A stretch of DNA of 64,000 nt from assembly GCF_001956985.1 (NCBI RefSeq), contig NZ_CP019082.1, positions 496,001 through 560,000 of the forward strand. The letters are read 5' to 3'. Numbering within the stretch: position 1 is the first letter of the stretch; each line of letters opens with the position of its first letter. Origin of the DNA: Paludisphaera borealis (GTDB lineage Bacteria > Planctomycetota > Planctomycetia > Isosphaerales > Isosphaeraceae). A program made the position numbers and the translations under genes. Below the pieces are notes generated by a model. It searched no databases, was not told the origin of the DNA, and worked only from the letters and a program-made list of their open reading frames with translations. This document shows positions 52,948 through 61,186 of this stretch, piece after piece.

Positions 52948-54213
52948 ATGAGCGACCGTTATCCTTGCGGTTCCTTGAAGCGTCGTGGTTTTTTGGGGGC
53001 CGCGGCGTCGTGGCCGTTCGCCGCGTCGCTGCTTTCGTCGTCTTCGTCATCGGCCGCCGACGAGGCCCAATCGCGGGTGGTCGGCAGCGCGTCGCATCAC
53101 GGGCCCAAGGTCGACGCCCTCGGGAAATTCGCCGCGCCCGGCCTGTACCCGGGGCGAGTCGTCGAGGTGAAGAATCCGGCGATGATCCGCAACGGCGCCC
53201 GCAGTCGCGAAGCCGTCAAGGCGACGCTCGACCGGGGCCTGAAGGAGCTGACCGGCGCCGGCGACGCGACGGCCGCCTGGCGAACCTTCTTCGAGCCCGG
53301 CGACGTGGTCGGGATCAAGGTCGTGCCCAACGGCCAGCCCTACGCGCATTCCTCGTTCGAGCTGGTCCTGGAGACGATCGAGGGGCTGAAAGCCGCGGGG
53401 GTGAAGCCCGGCGACATCTTCGTCTACGATCGCTATCGCCAGGAGTTGCTGGCCGCCGGGTATGACAAGATCCTCCCCGCCGGCATCCGCTTCGGGGGAC
53501 TCACGGCCGACGGCGGCGATCAGCTTGCGCTCGACTTCGAGGGCTTTCGCGACGACCCGATCGCCGGCTACGACCGGGACGCCTTCGTCTGGATGGACCT
53601 GGTCAACTACGGCGACAACCCCAAGGACGACCGGGCGTACCGGTCGCATCTGGGGAAGTTCGTGACGAAGGTCGTCAACAAGATCGTGGCGATTCCGGTC
53701 CTCAAGGACCACGGTTCGGCGGGGGTGACGGGCGCCCTGAAGAACATGAGCCACGGGTCGGTCAACAACGTGGCTCGGTCGCACACCAACACGTTCACGA
53801 ACGTCTGCAACCAGTTCATCCCCCAGGTCGTCACCCACCCGGTGATTCGCTCGAAGTTCGTCCTCCAGATTATGGACGGCATCCGGGGCGTCTACCAGGG
53901 AGGCCCGTTCGCCCATGCCCATGAAAACGGCAAGTGGACGTGGGAGTACAACGGCCTCCTGCTCGCCACCGACCCCGTCGCCCTTGACCACATCGAGTGG
54001 GGGATCATCGACGCCAAGCGCGCGCTTGCGAAGCTGCCCCCCGTCGCCGCTTCGGGCAAATCGGCCCTTGACCCGCTCGGGACCGAGGGGTTCGACGTCC
54101 GCCAGCCGCAGCACATCGCGCTCGCCGGCGCGCTTGGCATGGGCAACTTCGACCTCACGTCGTCGCCCCGAGGACGCCGCTACCTCGTCAAGCATTCGGT
54201 CGTCAACCTTTGA
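52948..54213 (+). CDS. DUF362 domain-containing protein with Tat-type signal
   Basis: A 421-residue exported protein. The N-terminus has a twin-Arg segment (LKRRGFLGAAASWPFAASLL), suggesting Tat export. The DUF362 body contains WRTFFEPGDVVGIKVVPNG, PVLKDHGSAGVTGALKNMSH and IMDGIRGVYQGGP. No ferredoxin-type Cys motif is present, so this is the form without Fe-S clusters. Function of the family is not settled. ATG 52948 was used. It is divergent from the receiver-like gene and convergent with the decayed WD40 gene. Confidence 0.85.
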   Translation: MSDRYPCGSLKRRGFLGAAASWPFAASLLSSSSSSAADEAQSRVVGSASHHGPKVDALGKFAAPGLYPGRVVEVKNPAMIRNGARSREAVKATLDRGLKELTGAGDATAAWRTFFEPGDVVGIKVVPNGQPYAHSSFELVLETIEGLKAAGVKPGDIFVYDRYRQELLAAGYDKILPAGIRFGGLTADGGDQLALDFEGFRDDPIAGYDRDAFVWMDLVNYGDNPKDDRAYRSHLGKFVTKVVNKIVAIPVLKDHGSAGVTGALKNMSHGSVNNVARSHTNTFTNVCNQFIPQVVTHPVIRSKFVLQIMDGIRGVYQGGPFAHAHENGKWTWEYNGLLLATDPVALDHIEWGIIDAKRALAKLPPVAASGKSALDPLGTEGFDVRQPQHIALAGALGMGNFDLTSSPRGRRYLVKHSVVNL

Positions 54214-54237
54214 GAACTCGGTAGTGACGAATTCCGG

Positions 54238-54251
54238 GACCGAATCCGGTC
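54238..54251. terminator. short hairpin between convergent genes
   Basis: GACCG-AATC-CGGTC forms a five-pair stem with an AATC loop, 25 bases after the DUF362 stop and before the convergent WD40 remnant. The same AATC loop occurs in the longer hairpin at 57622-57647. It is a weak terminator candidate. Confidence 0.25.
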
Positions 54252-54294
54252 GCGCTTTGACGGAGTCATCGCAGCGAGTTGATGCCTTTTGGGG

Positions 54295-55099
54295 TTACGG
54301 GCCGGCTTTCTTCTTCCACCGGACGATCGTCACGGTGCCGTCTCGGCTGCCGACGGTCACCATAGGCTGCCTTCGCGCCACGGCGAGACTGTCGATCTCG
54401 CCGTGGCTTATTTTGATGCGATTCTCCTCCTCATAGAGCGGAGGAAACGAACTCCGCAACACCACTTCGCCGTTCTCGAGGGCCGCGACGATGTGATCGT
54501 CAGACGAAAGGGTCACGCACTGGGGACCGCTGGCCGAGCCCACCGGGAGAGTCGCCTCCACGCTCCGTGTATCGAGGTTCCATATTTTGATTGTTCTATC
54601 GGAGCCTGCCGTCAGGAGTCGACTCCGAGTCGGGAAGAAGTTCAAGCTCTGAATCGCCCTCGTCTGGTCCTCAAGGATCGCATGCAGCTTGCCGGATTTC
54701 AGATCCCAAAGTCGAACGTCGGAGCCAAAGCCGGCGCGGGCGAGAACGCGATCACCGTACCCGTCGTCAGTCTGGCTCTCTTGTCAAATGCAAATCTCTG
54801 CTCGCCCGAGGCGACGTCCCAGATCCGGATGATGGTTTCAACCCGGTCGAGGCGAGCATCGTCCCGTCGTGGGAAAAGACGACGCCGTCAACCACGTCTT
54901 CGTGCTGTGCAATCGGCGACGTCCCAGAGCCTACCGAGCCGTCGCGGCTTCCGGAGGCCAGGAGCGTCCCGTCGGGGGAGAACGCGACGTAATTGCTCCT
55001 GTCCTCATGCCCGACGAGGTCGACGGATTCAAGCGTGTAATCGGCCTGTGGAGCCATGCACAGGTAGATGGTCGCGAGACGCAGCAGGATCGTGTGCAT
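54295..55099 (-). pseudogene. decayed WD40-repeat gene (several frameshifts)
   Basis: Read from ATG 55099, the product starts with a signal-like leader (ILLRLATIYLCMAP) and one WD40 repeat (VAFSPDGTLLASGSRDG). It then leaves frame: the expected RLWDVA lies in another frame and soon stops. HEDVVDGVVFSHDGTMLAST returns in the first frame. IIRIWDVASGEQRFAFDKRA is in a second frame, and VRLWDLKSGKLHAILEDQTR in a third, which runs on to the end (GSDRTIKIWNLDTRSVEATL) and stops at 54295. At least three to four indels are needed to join them. The gene is intact nowhere; only the last 116 residues form a clean open frame. Confidence 0.8.
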
Positions 55100-55336
55100 G
55101 GGGCGTTCCTGATGATTGGGACGTTCGACACCTTCGCCCCGCATCATGCAGGATGCACATCGAATCGGAACGCCCTGTCCGCGAATCCCGATTGCGGTCG
55201 GAAAAAAAATGCGCCGATTGGTGAATGATGTCATAGGTTTGAACTGCAGGAAATTGGTGACGCTCCCGGACGCCCGGGATCGTGATCGCGTCGATGCGAA
55301 TGACGACCCGGCTTTAAACTTCTCGGAGCCACAACG

Positions 55337-56746
55337 ATGGCGGGCGAAACCTCGGCGATTCGCGGCATGTTCTTCGATTTCGTGGACGATCCTTGGAAGC
55401 ATGTCGGGCGCGAGCAGGAGTCCGCCCGATTCATCTTCGATGGGCTGATGGTGGTCGAGGACGGCCTCATCGCCGACTTCGGCGACTACGCCGAGGTGTC
55501 GAAGCGTCATCCGGGCGTCCAGGCCACCCACATCACCAACCGCCTGATCCTCCCCGGTTTCATCGACGGGCACGTCCACTTCCCGCAGGTGCGCGTCCTC
55601 GGCGCCTACGGGAACCAGCTCCTCGACTGGCTCCAGAACTGGATCTTCCCCGAGGAAGAGAAATATAGCGATCGCAACTACGCCCGCGACGCGGCCGGCC
55701 GGTTCTTCGACGCCCTGCTCGCCGGCGGCACCACGACCTGCCAGGCGTTCACCACGAGCAACCCCGTCTCGACCGAGGAGCTGTTCGGCGAGGCCGCCCG
55801 GCGCAACCTGCGTCTCATCGCGGGCCTCACCGGCATCGATCGCTTCGCCCCCCAGACCACTGTCATCAGCCCGGAGTACTTCTACAGCGAGTCCAAGCGG
55901 CTGATCGAGCACTACCACCGCAAGGGCCGGAATCTCTACGCGATCACGCCCCGGTTCGCCGTCGGCTGCACCGACGAGATGATGGAAGCCTGCCGGAGGC
56001 TCAAGGAAGAACATCCCGACTGCTGGATCAACACCCACATCTCGGAGAACCCGTCCGAGCTGCGGACGTCCCGGAACGAGTTCCCCGACTGCCAGGACTA
56101 CACCCAGGTCCATGAGAAGCACAAGCTGCTCGGGCCGAAGTTCACGGCCGGCCACGGCATCTGGCTCTCGGACGACGAACTGCAGCGGTTCTCGAAGGCC
56201 GGCGCCGCCATCGCGTTCTGCCCGCTCTCGAACCTGTTCCTGGGCAGCGGCCTGTTCCGGATCGGCCGCGCCACCGACCCCGAGCACCCGGTCCGGGTCG
56301 CGCTCGGCTGCGACGTGGGCGGCGGCAACGCCTTCAGCCTCATCCGCGTGCTGGAGGAAGCCTACAAGATCGGCATGTGCAACAACACGATGCTCGACGG
56401 TTCGGTCGACCCCCGCTTCCAAAACGGGGCCGAGGCCGAGCGGAACAAGCTCAATCCGTATCGCGGCTTCTACCTAGCCACGCTCGGCGGCGCCCGGGCC
56501 CTCTACCTCGACGACCTGATCGGCAACTTCGACAAGGGCAAGGAGGCCGACTTCGTCGCGCTCGACTGGAACGCCGGCCAGGCGGCCATGAGCTGGCACC
56601 AGTCGCTCATCACCGGCGGCAACGCCCCCGAGACCATGGACCAGGCGTCGCAGCTCCTCTTCGGGATCATGGCCTGCGGCGACGACCGCAACGTCGACGA
56701 GACCTGGATCGCCGGCCGTCGCGCGTACAAGAAGGCCGGAGCCTGA
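55337..56746 (+). CDS. guaD: guanine deaminase
   Basis: A 469-residue amidohydrolase converting guanine to xanthine and ammonia. The metal-binding opening is GFIDGHVHFPQ (HxH). NQLLDWLQNWIFPEE is a hallmark of guanine deaminases. NTHISEN supplies the next His, and GCDVGGGNAFSL the metal Asp. Further family segments are AFCPLSNLFLGSGLF and GKEADFVALDW. Length is normal for the family (about 440-470). ATG 55337 has GGAG ten bases upstream. A perfect nine-pair hairpin follows the stop. The gene stands alone, divergent from the WD40 remnant. Confidence 0.93.
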   Translation: MAGETSAIRGMFFDFVDDPWKHVGREQESARFIFDGLMVVEDGLIADFGDYAEVSKRHPGVQATHITNRLILPGFIDGHVHFPQVRVLGAYGNQLLDWLQNWIFPEEEKYSDRNYARDAAGRFFDALLAGGTTTCQAFTTSNPVSTEELFGEAARRNLRLIAGLTGIDRFAPQTTVISPEYFYSESKRLIEHYHRKGRNLYAITPRFAVGCTDEMMEACRRLKEEHPDCWINTHISENPSELRTSRNEFPDCQDYTQVHEKHKLLGPKFTAGHGIWLSDDELQRFSKAGAAIAFCPLSNLFLGSGLFRIGRATDPEHPVRVALGCDVGGGNAFSLIRVLEEAYKIGMCNNTMLDGSVDPRFQNGAEAERNKLNPYRGFYLATLGGARALYLDDLIGNFDKGKEADFVALDWNAGQAAMSWHQSLITGGNAPETMDQASQLLFGIMACGDDRNVDETWIAGRRAYKKAGA

Positions 56747-56761
56747 TCCGCCTCGGGCGGC

Positions 56762-56783
56762 CGGGGTTCGCACGCGAACCCCG
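56762..56783 (+). terminator. GC-rich hairpin after guaD
   Basis: CGGGGTTCG-CACG-CGAACCCCG is a perfect nine-pair stem with a four-base loop, starting 16 bases after the guaD stop. No T-run follows. Position and stability make it the likely end of the guaD transcript. Confidence 0.5.
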
Positions 56784-56918
56784 CGTCGGCTCCCGCAACC
56801 GTACCCGTCGGGATCTCGAGGGCCCGGGTCGTCCCGCGGCCCCCCTGTCGCCCGATCGCGTCGTCGCCGAGAGGAATGAACGAGTCTTCGAAACCGTCCG
56901 GTTGGATGAAAGGCCCCG

Positions 56919-57575
56919 ATGGCGACCATGAACAGCCCGACCCTGGACCTACACGCGTCGCGATCCTCGGCGGTCGTGGTTCAGCGCGTCCCCCCCAAGG
57001 CCGCGGCGGCCTTCGTCGAGTGGCAGCGCGAGTCCGTCCGCGTCGCCGAGGGGTTCGCCGGCTACAGCGGCACGGACATCTATCCCCCGGCCGCGGGCCG
57101 AGGTGACGAGTGGGTCGTCCTTCTCCACTTCCTCGACGAGGAGTCCCTGACACGCTGGCTCGACTCTCCCGAGCGGGCCCGACGAGTCGAGGAACTCCGG
57201 GCGAAAATCGGCGATTTCGACCTGAAGACCTTGGGTGACGGCTTCGGCCCGTGGTTCGCCCGGCAAGGTCGGACCGAAGCTGCGGCCCCGGACTCTTGGA
57301 AGATGGCCCTGACCGTCCTCCTGGCCCTCTTCCCGATCGTCATGCTCCTGAATATTCTCGTCGGACCGCTGACGTCGCCCCTGGGCCTCGCCGCCTCGAT
57401 GCTCATCGGCAACGCCTTGAGCATCTCGATTCTCCAGTGGGCCGTGATGCCCCTGCTGACGAAGGGGCTCGATCCCTGGCTCTCCGGGAAGCGATCGGCC
57501 TGGCGTTGGACCCCGTTCCTGATCCTTCTGGCGTTGGCCGTCCTGACGGCCCTCTTCCGCCAGGTCACCGGCTGA
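56919..57575 (+). CDS. antibiotic-biosynthesis-monooxygenase (ABM) domain fused to a membrane domain
   Basis: A 218-residue protein. Residues about 15-110 read as an ABM-type ferredoxin-like domain (VVVQRVPPKAAAAFVEWQRE, then WVVLLHFLDEESLTRWLDSP). Residues about 125-215 hold three hydrophobic helices (MALTVLLALFPIVMLLNILV, LAASMLIGNALSISILQWAV, FLILLALAVLTALF). ABM domains bind small molecules or heme-like substrates and occasionally oxidise them; here the domain would sit on the cytoplasmic face of the membrane. ATG 56919 has AAAGG upstream. The gene is convergent with the vWA gene, with a strong hairpin between. Confidence 0.8.
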   Translation: MATMNSPTLDLHASRSSAVVVQRVPPKAAAAFVEWQRESVRVAEGFAGYSGTDIYPPAAGRGDEWVVLLHFLDEESLTRWLDSPERARRVEELRAKIGDFDLKTLGDGFGPWFARQGRTEAAAPDSWKMALTVLLALFPIVMLLNILVGPLTSPLGLAASMLIGNALSISILQWAVMPLLTKGLDPWLSGKRSAWRWTPFLILLALAVLTALFRQVTG

Positions 57576-57621
57576 GCCACACGTCGGAGCATCCCCGCAC
57601 GTCTCGCACGCGGACTTCGAA

Positions 57622-57647
57622 GGACCAGGGCGAATCCGCCCTGGTCC
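57622..57647. terminator. perfect 11-pair hairpin between convergent genes
   Basis: GGACCAGGGCG (57622-57632) and CGCCCTGGTCC (57637-57647) pair without mismatch around AATC. It sits between the stop of the ABM-membrane gene (57575) and the stop of the vWA gene (57718), so it can serve both strands. There is no T-run on either side. Confidence 0.55.
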
Positions 57648-57717
57648 ACGGCAGCGACCGCAGGAACTCCATGAGAGAGGATCATGCCGGAATTGTAGAA
57701 GAACCTCGGCCACACGC

Positions 57718-58818
57718 TTAGGCCTGGGCGGGTCGCCGCCTCAGCAACGAGGGCAAGAACATCAGGAGGCCGAGGCAGGCGGTCAGCGCCAGGAAGAGGG
57801 GAGACCAGCCCGAGGCCGGCACGACCATGCCGGGGATGAACACGGCGGTTTCGCCCGCCTTCCGGCTGCTCTGGTGGAAGACCTGAACCGGCCGGAGCGT
57901 ACCGTCGGGAAGCCGGCGGTCGCTCTGGTAGACGAGCGAATAGCTGGCGCCGAGCCGTTCGGCGATCGTCGTGTAGACGGCTTTCAACTCCTCGGCTCGC
58001 TGGGCGGGATAGTATTGACCCCGGGTCGACTCGGCCAGCGCCTTGAGGGCGTCGCCGGCGATCGCCTCTTCGGTTCCCAGGCCGAGCGTGTAGACCGGCA
58101 GGCCGAGGCGCCGGGCCGCGGCGATGTCGGCCGGCAGGTTGGCCTCCTGACTGGACGTGTCGTGGCCGTCGGTCAGGGCGAGCACGGCGCGTCGGCCGTG
58201 CTCGTGGTCGAGCATCGCGAGCGCCTCGGCCACCGCGTCGTAGAACCGGGTGGCGCCGCCGGGGTGAAGCCGATCGACGGCGGCGCGAACGCGGTCGCGG
58301 TCGGTCGTGAACGGGCAGATCAGATCCACCTCCGAGCCGAACGCGACCACCGCCACCCGCGAGCCCTCGGGCGTCTTCTCCAGGAACGTCGCGACCGCCT
58401 CCTTGAGCGATCCCATCCGATCCTCTTCCTGCATGCTCAGGCTGCGATCGACGACCAGCACGATCGTCGTGGCGACCGACTCGGTCGTCAACGGGGCCTG
58501 GAATTCGAGGATCGGCAGCTCCTTGCCGTCCTCGGCGACCCGGAACTCGTCCTTCCTGGCGTCGCGGAGGAACGTGCCGTCGGGCCGTCGCAGCTCGAAC
58601 TGCACGGCGATCCGGGGGAACTCCTGCTGACTGGCTCCGGTGACGACGACCGTGTTCCCGGCCTCGGGCGGGGGAGGCGCCTCCTCGGCCTCCAGCGTAC
58701 TCGACAGCGCGAGGAACAACAGCAATGCCGATGCAGACAGGCCGGGTTGCAACACCCTTCTCCCGCAAGGGGAGAAGGCAGGATCGCGACGGCCCGTGTT
58801 GCAGACGATGCGGCTCAT
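57718..58818 (-). CDS. membrane-anchored vWA-domain protein of the Hsp70-FHA cluster
   Basis: A 366-residue protein. ATG 58818 overlaps the FHA gene's stop (ATGA). A hydrophobic leader (LSASALLLFLALSSTLEAEE) lies at about 25-45. A beta-rich lead follows, then the vWA domain at about 120-310 with MIDAS residues DRSLS (DxSxS), the Thr in GGATRFYDAVA and the Asp in LALTDGHDTS. A C-terminal helix (GWSPLFLALTACLGLLMFLP) gives a second anchor, so the vWA domain probably faces outward. The N-terminal 20 residues are encoded by a dispersed palindrome (58756-58778). A GTG just after it is an alternative start, with the palindrome's GGAGAAGG as its ribosome site. It is the last gene of the cluster. Confidence 0.85.
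   Translation of the reverse strand: MSRIVCNTGRRDPAFSPCGRRVLQPGLSASALLLFLALSSTLEAEEAPPPPEAGNTVVVTGASQQEFPRIAVQFELRRPDGTFLRDARKDEFRVAEDGKELPILEFQAPLTTESVATTIVLVVDRSLSMQEEDRMGSLKEAVATFLEKTPEGSRVAVVAFGSEVDLICPFTTDRDRVRAAVDRLHPGGATRFYDAVAEALAMLDHEHGRRAVLALTDGHDTSSQEANLPADIAAARRLGLPVYTLGLGTEEAIAGDALKALAESTRGQYYPAQRAEELKAVYTTIAERLGASYSLVYQSDRRLPDGTLRPVQVFHQSSRKAGETAVFIPGMVVPASGWSPLFLALTACLGLLMFLPSLLRRRPAQA
58756..58778. repeat. palindromic repeat, copy 2, inside the vWA gene
   Basis: CCTTCTCCC (58756-58764) and GGGAGAAGG (58770-58778) form a nine-pair stem around GCAAG. It shares the core of the intergenic palindrome at 32955-32982. Here it lies in the N-terminal coding part of the vWA protein, ahead of its hydrophobic leader. 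Confidence 0.6.
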
Positions 58819-60260
58819 GACCCGTCCCCCTTGCGAACGACGTTCCGGCGCGGGAACGCGACCCACGACGCCGCCGCGAGCGCCGCGCCGAGCAGCCCCC
58901 AGACGATCAGCAGCATCGGTGCGGACAATGGGGAACCGACGACCCCCTCAACGCTCCGAATCGCCGCGAAACCCAGGGCCGAGGCCAGCAACCCGACGGC
59001 CGCGCCGGCGAATCCGGAAGCCGCGACGTCGAGCCGATCGCCTCCCCGGCTCCCCAGCACCGCGCCGATCAGAAAGCCCAGCGCGCTCATCACGACCGCC
59101 GTGGCCGGCAGGCCGGGCTCTCCCGTCCCGCTCGGCGGCAGACCCAGGGGAAGCCGATCCGCGAACCCGACGAGCAGGCGAAAGCTGATCAGGACGCTTG
59201 GAAACAGCCAGAACCTTCGCTCCAGCGGCAGCGAGGCCAGCCGGGAGCCGAACGAAACGCCCGCGATGTTTGCGTCGACCGGCTCGTCGGGGAATGCGAC
59301 CGCCATCGGGCGTTCGACGCGGACCTCGATTCGCTTCGTGCCGCCGTTGCTGGCGACCACGATCGTCCCCAGTTTCGTCGAGGTCGCGGCTTCGGGAACC
59401 TCGATCTCCACCCCGATATCGCTCTGGTCGATCGTCAGCAGCGGCTTTCCGTTCAGGTCGGGGGACAGCCGCAGACCGCCGGGGGTCGACGATTCGATCT
59501 GGATGGTCGAGCGCAGCAAACGGTAGCCGACGTTGGTGATCCGCAGCGATTGGCGAATGACTCCACCCGTCGCGCCGGTGCGGACGACGAGCGTCTCGGG
59601 GTGGACGTCCAGCTCCGGGGCACTCGACCGGGTCGAGGGAAGTCGGCCCAGCCAGGCGTCGAGAGCCTCGTCGGGCGTCTGCCCGGGCTCGTGGCGAGGG
59701 ATAAGATCGGTTCGCTGAATCCGCCGCAGGTGTTCGGTCAGCCGACCCGACGCCAGCTCGTCGCGAACCAGCGGCCAGCGCTGGGCGGCCAGGGTCAGAA
59801 AATCGTCCCAGGTCCGACAAACCGCGCCGCCGGGGAACGTGTAGGTGGCGTTCGGTGGCGTCGTCGACGGGGGCTTCGGTCTGACGGGCTCGGCGACGAC
59901 AGCTTCGCCCCCTTCCGGCTCGCGCTGGACCAGGAGCTGGACGCCGCCGACCTGTATCACGTCGCCCGGCTGGAGCTTCCGCTCCTGGCCGCTCAGCAGG
60001 CGCTGCCGATTCACGAAGGTGCCGCCGGGGCTTTCAAGGTCGCGGACGGCGAGGCTTTCAGCGGTCGCGACGAGGCAGGCTTGCCGGCCGGACATCCGCC
60101 GCGGCGACGCTCCTTCCTGGTCGCCGAGATCGACGTGGGCGGTCGTCGCCTGCTCGTTGCCGATGGTCGTCTCGCCCGCGCCGAGGGCGTAGCGACGCCC
60201 GACGTCGCGCCCGCGAACGACTTCCAACGCCCATCGTTTCCGCGTCGTGGTGGTCGCCAT
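58815..60260 (-). CDS. FHA-domain membrane protein of the Hsp70-vWA cluster
   Basis: A 481-residue protein. The FHA domain spans about 12-112: RYALGAGETTIGNEQ, the MSGRQACLV segment, and LESPGGTFVNRQRLLSGQER, then LQPGDVIQVGGVQLLVQRE. A helical segment follows (TWDDFLTLAAQRWPLVRDEL, about 155-200). A beta-sandwich of about 100 residues comes next (TLVVRTGATGGVIRQSLRIT). The last 130 residues hold four hydrophobic helices (for example VVMSALGFLIGAVLGSRGG). The FHA domain is therefore on the cytoplasmic side and should bind phosphothreonine. It starts five bases after the preceding FHA gene, and its stop overlaps the vWA start. Confidence 0.88.
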   Translation of the reverse strand: MATTTTRKRWALEVVRGRDVGRRYALGAGETTIGNEQATTAHVDLGDQEGASPRRMSGRQACLVATAESLAVRDLESPGGTFVNRQRLLSGQERKLQPGDVIQVGGVQLLVQREPEGGEAVVAEPVRPKPPSTTPPNATYTFPGGAVCRTWDDFLTLAAQRWPLVRDELASGRLTEHLRRIQRTDLIPRHEPGQTPDEALDAWLGRLPSTRSSAPELDVHPETLVVRTGATGGVIRQSLRITNVGYRLLRSTIQIESSTPGGLRLSPDLNGKPLLTIDQSDIGVEIEVPEAATSTKLGTIVVASNGGTKRIEVRVERPMAVAFPDEPVDANIAGVSFGSRLASLPLERRFWLFPSVLISFRLLVGFADRLPLGLPPSGTGEPGLPATAVVMSALGFLIGAVLGSRGGDRLDVAASGFAGAAVGLLASALGFAAIRSVEGVVGSPLSAPMLLIVWGLLGAALAAASWVAFPRRNVVRKGDGS

Positions 60261-60265
60261 GATCC

Positions 60266-61186
60266 CTATCGTCGTCGGAAGACCAAGGAAGTTCGTCCCA
60301 GCTCGATTCGATCACCGTCGTTGAGAACCCGCGCCGAGGAACAGACGACGCCGTTGACCTTGGTGGCGCCCGACTTGGCCAGGTTCCGCAGCATGTAGCC
60401 TTGCGATGTCCGTTCGATCTCGGCGTGCTCGCGCTCGACGGCGGCGTCGCCGAAGACGCCTACCTCGGCGCGCTCGTCGAGTCCCAACCGGCATCGCGGG
60501 CGAGCCAGCAGGTAGATCCGGCCCTCTTGCCGACCGCTGGCGATCTGCACCCAGGCCTGCCGCAGCGCCTGCTCCACCAGGGCCAGGAAGAGGCCGAGCC
60601 CGCCCCCCAGGATCACGATCCCGAGCGCCTGGCTGAGGTCGTAGCGGTTGCCGAGCGCGACCCGCAGGGCTTCGAAGCAAAGGCCGCCGACGAACCCTCC
60701 CAGACCGCCGCCGATCAAGCCGAAGGTGAGCCGCTGCCACGAGCGGTCGGCGAGCCCCTGCCCCAGCCCGATCCCCAGGCCGAGCACGGCCCACGACGCC
60801 GCCCGTCCGAGCAGCCCGCCCTGGAACACGCCGATCACCACCTCGCCGAGCACCAGGCCGAGCGCCCCGCCCAACGCCGCGGCGGGCGTTCCCCAGGCGA
60901 CGGCCCGTGCCAGCTTCCGCCAGGCGCCGTCGCGCCACGGCCCCCAGGCGTTCAGGAAGAACCCGATCGAGCCGCCGAGGATCGCGCCGGCCAGCGCGTC
61001 GCGGACGTACACCGAATCGGTCCGCACCAGCTCGACGTAGAGATACAGGCCGAAGAGCCCGCCCAGGGCGCCGGCCAGAGCCAGGTCGTACGCCTGCCGC
61101 AGGCTCGCCCAGCTTCGCCGGGGTCGCGGCGACGCGGAGGGGGGCTCGATCGTCGATTGGATCGAAGTGGTGGTCGTGATGGTCAT
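60266..61186 (-). CDS. glycine-rich polytopic membrane protein with C-terminal FHA domain
   Basis: A 306-residue protein. The start ATG 61186 lies inside the Hsp70-vWA stop (ATGA). Residues about 28-205 form a series of Gly-rich hydrophobic helices (LALAGALGGLFGLYLYVEL, DALAGAILGGSIGFFLNAWG, LTFGLIGGGLGGFVGGLCFE, LGIVILGGGLGLFLALVEQA), a glycine-zipper-like build. Residues about 215-305 are an FHA domain (RCRLGLDERAEVGVFGDAAV, EREHAEIERTSQGYMLRNLA, KSGATKVNGVVCSS, LNDGDRIELGRTSLVFRRR). The two tandem FHA genes have opposite domain order, FHA-then-membrane against membrane-then-FHA. Confidence 0.87.
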   Translation of the reverse strand: MTITTTTSIQSTIEPPSASPRPRRSWASLRQAYDLALAGALGGLFGLYLYVELVRTDSVYVRDALAGAILGGSIGFFLNAWGPWRDGAWRKLARAVAWGTPAAALGGALGLVLGEVVIGVFQGGLLGRAASWAVLGLGIGLGQGLADRSWQRLTFGLIGGGLGGFVGGLCFEALRVALGNRYDLSQALGIVILGGGLGLFLALVEQALRQAWVQIASGRQEGRIYLLARPRCRLGLDERAEVGVFGDAAVEREHAEIERTSQGYMLRNLAKSGATKVNGVVCSSARVLNDGDRIELGRTSLVFRRR

